In this document: one piece after another, positions 31,475-33,873 of the stretch
How the letters are laid out: the number at the start of each line of letters is the position of its first letter
Position numbering within the stretch: position 1 is the first letter of the stretch
DNA from: Rhizobiales bacterium 64-17
GTDB taxonomy: Bacteria > Pseudomonadota > Alphaproteobacteria > Rhizobiales > Xanthobacteraceae
DNA: 33,873 nt
Direction: 5' to 3'
Assembly (NCBI GenBank): GCA_001899285.1
Contig: MKWA01000011.1
Coordinates: 1 to 33,873, forward strand
Notes under the pieces: generated by a model
Told to the model about the DNA's origin: nothing
Database searches by the model: none
The model's input: only the letters and a program-made list of their open reading frames with translations
Made by a program: the position numbers and the translations under genes

Positions 31475-32263
31475 TCAATAGATGCCGCTGGCGGCACTTT
31501 TCGCGTCAGCCTTGACAGCCTTCACGGCAGCCTGAGCCGCTTGCATGAGAATGCGGTTATCGCTCAGGATCGTCACGAGGTCGTACCCTTTGGCGATCAT
31601 CTGTGTCGCGTAATCGGTAGAGCCGACGTGAATACCGCAACGACGACCGGTCGCCTTGCAACGCGCCAGCACCTTGTCCATCGCCGCGACAATCTTCGGC
31701 TCGGTCGGGTCCATGCGGCCTGGAAAGCCGAACGACAGAGAGAGGTCCGCCGGTCCGATATAGATCCCGTCCAGACCTTCGACCGCAAGAATTGCGTCGA
31801 TGTTCTCTACGCCCGCAACGGTCTCGATCATCGCCAGCGTGACAACCTCGTCATTGGCCTTCTCCGGATAGTCAGGCCCACCATAAATCTGTGCCCTGAT
31901 CGGACCGAGGCTGCGATAGCCGAGCGGCGGATAACGGCAGGCGCCGACAAAGCGACGCACGTCGTCCGCCGTGTTAATCATGGGACAGACGACTCCATAA
32001 GCTCCCGCATCAAGACACTTCATGATGATAGCCGGGTCGTTCCATGGCACACGAACGATGGGCGTCACCGCGGTCGTGGAAATCGCCTGCATCATCGTCG
32101 TTGCGGTCTGGTAATCCACCAGACCGTGCTGAATATCGATACACAACGAATCCCAGCCGCAATGGGCCATGACCTCCGCCGAGAACGAACTTGGGATGGC
32201 AAGCCAGCCGTTGACGACACAGCCCCCCGCATTCCAAACGGTGCGGAGATTATTCGACCGCAT
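31475..32263 (-). CDS. HpcH/HpaI family aldolase
   Basis: This is a 262-residue class II (metal-dependent) aldolase of the pyruvate/oxaloacetate-type family that splits 4-hydroxy-2-oxo acids. His46 in DIQHG is the catalytic base position and Arg71 in IVRVPW is conserved. Metal ligands are Glu147 in MIETVAG and Asp173 in GPADLSLSFG. ATG 32263 has an ideal AGGAGG upstream. It lies 9 bases after the dioxygenase beta stop. Such aldolases normally act late in meta-cleavage pathways; no ring-cleavage gene is seen in this window. Confidence 0.92.
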   Translation of the reverse strand: MRSNNLRTVWNAGGCVVNGWLAIPSSFSAEVMAHCGWDSLCIDIQHGLVDYQTATTMMQAISTTAVTPIVRVPWNDPAIIMKCLDAGAYGVVCPMINTADDVRRFVGACRYPPLGYRSLGPIRAQIYGGPDYPEKANDEVVTLAMIETVAGVENIDAILAVEGLDGIYIGPADLSLSFGFPGRMDPTEPKIVAAMDKVLARCKATGRRCGIHVGSTDYATQMIAKGYDLVTILSDNRILMQAAQAAVKAVKADAKSAASGIY

Positions 32264-32272
32264 TCATGCCTC

Positions 32273-32785
32273 CTAGATATTATAAAAATCCACCGGGCTG
32301 ATGACCCGGTCATCGTGAACAAATACCTTTTTCAACTTGATCCGCAGACCGTCCTCGGTGTCACGCAGCTCGTACTCATAGCGTCCGGCGCGCACGAAGG
32401 CGCCCTTGGTCCGCCAGAAGAAATGCACAAGCCAGTTAGCGCGCGCTTTGATCAGCCCGCGCTCCTCACTTGCACCGGTGCAAGTCACCAGGTGCGACGT
32501 TTGCGGCAGCGGCATCGAGGCGTAGGAATCCTCACTCTCGACGCGGAATACGCGCGCTTCTAGATCGTGCATATCCGCGTAGATCAAACTCGTTTGGCGC
32601 GCCGGATCGGATGTGAATTTGTGATCATCGAGCCAGGCCGGCACCCAAAATTGGGCATCGCGCGAGAACAGAGCAAGCCACTCGTGCCAGTCTCGGTCGT
32701 CGATCAGCGCCGCCTCATGACCGAGAAACTCCGAAACGCGCTGGTAGAGCGAGACGTCGGGCCGCACCATGTCGAGTTGCGCCAT
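32273..32785 (-). CDS. aromatic-ring-hydroxylating dioxygenase beta subunit
   Basis: This 170-residue small subunit of a Rieske dioxygenase has an NTF2/SnoaL-like fold and a structural role in an alpha3beta3 enzyme. It resembles the benzoate/anthranilate group: EAALIDDRDWHEWLALFSRDAQFWVP, then SLIYADMHDLEARVFRVES and ASMPLPQTSHLVT. ATG 32785 follows the alpha stop by 2 bases (TAATCATG) with GGAGG upstream. The frame open to 32848 lies within the alpha gene and is not used. Confidence 0.92.
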   Translation of the reverse strand: MAQLDMVRPDVSLYQRVSEFLGHEAALIDDRDWHEWLALFSRDAQFWVPAWLDDHKFTSDPARQTSLIYADMHDLEARVFRVESEDSYASMPLPQTSHLVTCTGASEERGLIKARANWLVHFFWRTKGAFVRAGRYEYELRDTEDGLRIKLKKVFVHDDRVISPVDFYNI

Positions 32786-32787
32786 GA

Positions 32788-33873
32788 TTACCTGTCCTCC
32801 CCGGCGGTCATCAGATCGTGCCACTTCCGATAAAAGCCGAAGAAACACGTCTCGCTGTCGCCCTGACTATTGCTGGTTGTCGGCACGATACCCATGTCCT
32901 CGGCCGCGTCGTCGGCACCGTCTTTGGCAAACTCACGACCGCGGGCAAACTCCACCCATCCCATGCCGGTGGCGAGGCTGCCTTCATGAGCGCCCTCCAT
33001 CGCCGCGACGTCATCCGGGACCGCGAGACTGCTGGGAAAAAAGAAATCCTCGAACTTGCGAATACGCGCCTCACGCGCCTTCGGCGATTCGCCAACCGGC
33101 GCAAAACACCACGTTTCAAGCTCGGTCTCGTGGACGGAGACCGGGCGCCACACGCGGATCGCACTTGATGCCACGTCGTTGATCAGAAGGTTGGGAAAAG
33201 CGGTCAGCACGCGTCCGCGGCGCACCATCCACTTCACGAAACCTTCCGGAAATTGCTTGAGCAATTCGGGCTCTCGTTCGTGCAACGGGATGGCCGCGAC
33301 ATTCGCCCGGTCGGACCAGTTCAGCATATGCCCTTGGCCGAGATCATAGCTGCCAGTTCGCGTATTGGTCCGGTTGAGAATGCGGCCAGCCTCGGTCGCC
33401 TTGATCGGATCCAGCGAGTCACCGACCAATTCCTCGCGAAATGAAACCGTCGCGGCATAGTTTCGGTGAACCGCGGCGACATGATAACCGTCGGCGCCGT
33501 TCTCCGATTGAAACTTCCAGTTAGCACGCATCACGTAGCGGATGCTGCCATCCAGAACCTCGACCCCCTGCGGCGACTGATCGACCATGGTGTCGATGAC
33601 GCGCGCGGCCGCGCCGAGATAAGTTGCGATATCCTCCCCATCCGCCGCCAGCGACGCAAAGATAAACCCGCGATAGTTCGCAACGCGCGGCAGAGGCGTG
33701 AGATCGACACGGTAGCCCTTGGGCATACCGTTCGGCCAGCCGAGCTTTTCGTATTGTATCTTGGTGCATTTGCCGTTCGTGTCATAGCACCAGCCATGAT
33801 AGCGGCAGGTAATGGTCGACGCCTTTCCGGTCCGGCGCGTCGTCAACCTTGCGCCACGATGAGCGCAGGCGTC
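32788..33873 (-). CDS. aromatic-ring-hydroxylating dioxygenase alpha subunit (Rieske), 5' end cut by window
   Basis: This is the catalytic large subunit; its N-terminus lies beyond the window and 361 residues are visible. Reading the frame to the very edge gives CAHRGA and then CRYHGW 17 residues later. This completes the Rieske [2Fe-2S] motif C-x-H and C-x-x-H. The mononuclear iron site is NGADGYHVAAVH, with the distal Asp probably in VPDDVAAMEG. QSPQGVEVLDGSIRYVMRAN and HRNYAATVS closely follow the benzoate/anthranilate 1,2-dioxygenase pattern. It would dihydroxylate an aromatic acid using electrons from a reductase not seen here. Beta subunit, aldolase and PrpD-like genes follow in the same operon. 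The alpha subunit sets specificity, but the substrate is unresolved. Confidence 0.92.
   Translation of the reverse strand, partial: DACAHRGARLTTRRTGKASTITCRYHGWCYDTNGKCTKIQYEKLGWPNGMPKGYRVDLTPLPRVANYRGFIFASLAADGEDIATYLGAAARVIDTMVDQSPQGVEVLDGSIRYVMRANWKFQSENGADGYHVAAVHRNYAATVSFREELVGDSLDPIKATEAGRILNRTNTRTGSYDLGQGHMLNWSDRANVAAIPLHEREPELLKQFPEGFVKWMVRRGRVLTAFPNLLINDVASSAIRVWRPVSVHETELETWCFAPVGESPKAREARIRKFEDFFFPSSLAVPDDVAAMEGAHEGSLATGMGWVEFARGREFAKDGADDAAEDMGIVPTTSNSQGDSETCFFGFYRKWHDLMTAGEDR

Overview
The window reads as the chromosome of a GC-rich alphaproteobacterium, most likely from the Rhizobiales (Bradyrhizobium or Rhodopseudomonas type). The signs are the dense GC-rich coding, many TGATG and ATGA stop-start overlaps, several ABC importers next to CoA-linked catabolic genes, and the families present. 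I assign this from general character, not from a marker gene. I saw no rRNA, tRNA, CRISPR array or intact insertion sequence.

Region 1 (141-833, +) is one dienelactone-hydrolase-family gene. It converges on the next operon across a hairpin terminator at 851-881.

Region 2 (911-17271) is a set of import and catabolic operons for what looks like one nitrogen-containing compound or compound class. It holds: a NitT/TauT-type importer (SBP, ATPase, permease; 3643-911, -); hyuA-hyuB plus a class V aminotransferase (8804-3917, -); a D-threonine-aldolase/D-serine-dehydratase-like PLP enzyme, an HD-domain protein and a GntR/FCD regulator (12025-9406, -); a flavoprotein with a 77-residue membrane protein (13879-12180, -); and, divergent from that pair, a polar amino-acid-type ABC importer (14101-17271, +). 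A 14-bp element close to GTATCCTGTATCCA sits upstream of four of these transcription units (3731, 8835, 12080, 14040). It is a good candidate operator for the GntR protein encoded in the cluster, so transport and catabolism may form one regulon. The substrate is not identifiable from sequence.

Region 3 (17366-29887) is CoA-linked degradation of a carboxylic acid. Ten tightly spaced or overlapping minus-strand genes (28007 to 18072) encode a CoA-transferase, a MenB/BadI-like hydrolase, an acyl-CoA ligase, an enoyl-CoA hydratase, an SDR, an acyl-CoA dehydrogenase, two 3-hydroxyacyl-CoA dehydrogenase parts, an alpha-methylacyl-CoA-racemase-like protein and a quinone-oxidoreductase-like MDR. They are headed by a textbook sigma-54 promoter (28062-28078). 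Divergent from it lies a sigma-54 activator gene (28256-29887) with an unusual N-terminal domain. A second sigma-54-like promoter (17366-17382) precedes an unknown gene (17436-18017) that converges on the end of the operon. There is a BadI-like ring-opening candidate and no thiolase, so an alicyclic acid pathway is plausible.

Region 4 (29999-33873, -) holds a benzoate/anthranilate-type Rieske dioxygenase (alpha subunit cut by the window end, plus beta), an HpcH/HpaI aldolase and an MmgE/PrpD-family protein. No reductase component is visible.

The longest non-coding stretch is 8805-9405. It holds the hyuA promoter/operator, two pairs of about 19-bp direct repeats that look like worn mobile-element DNA, and nothing else I can support.
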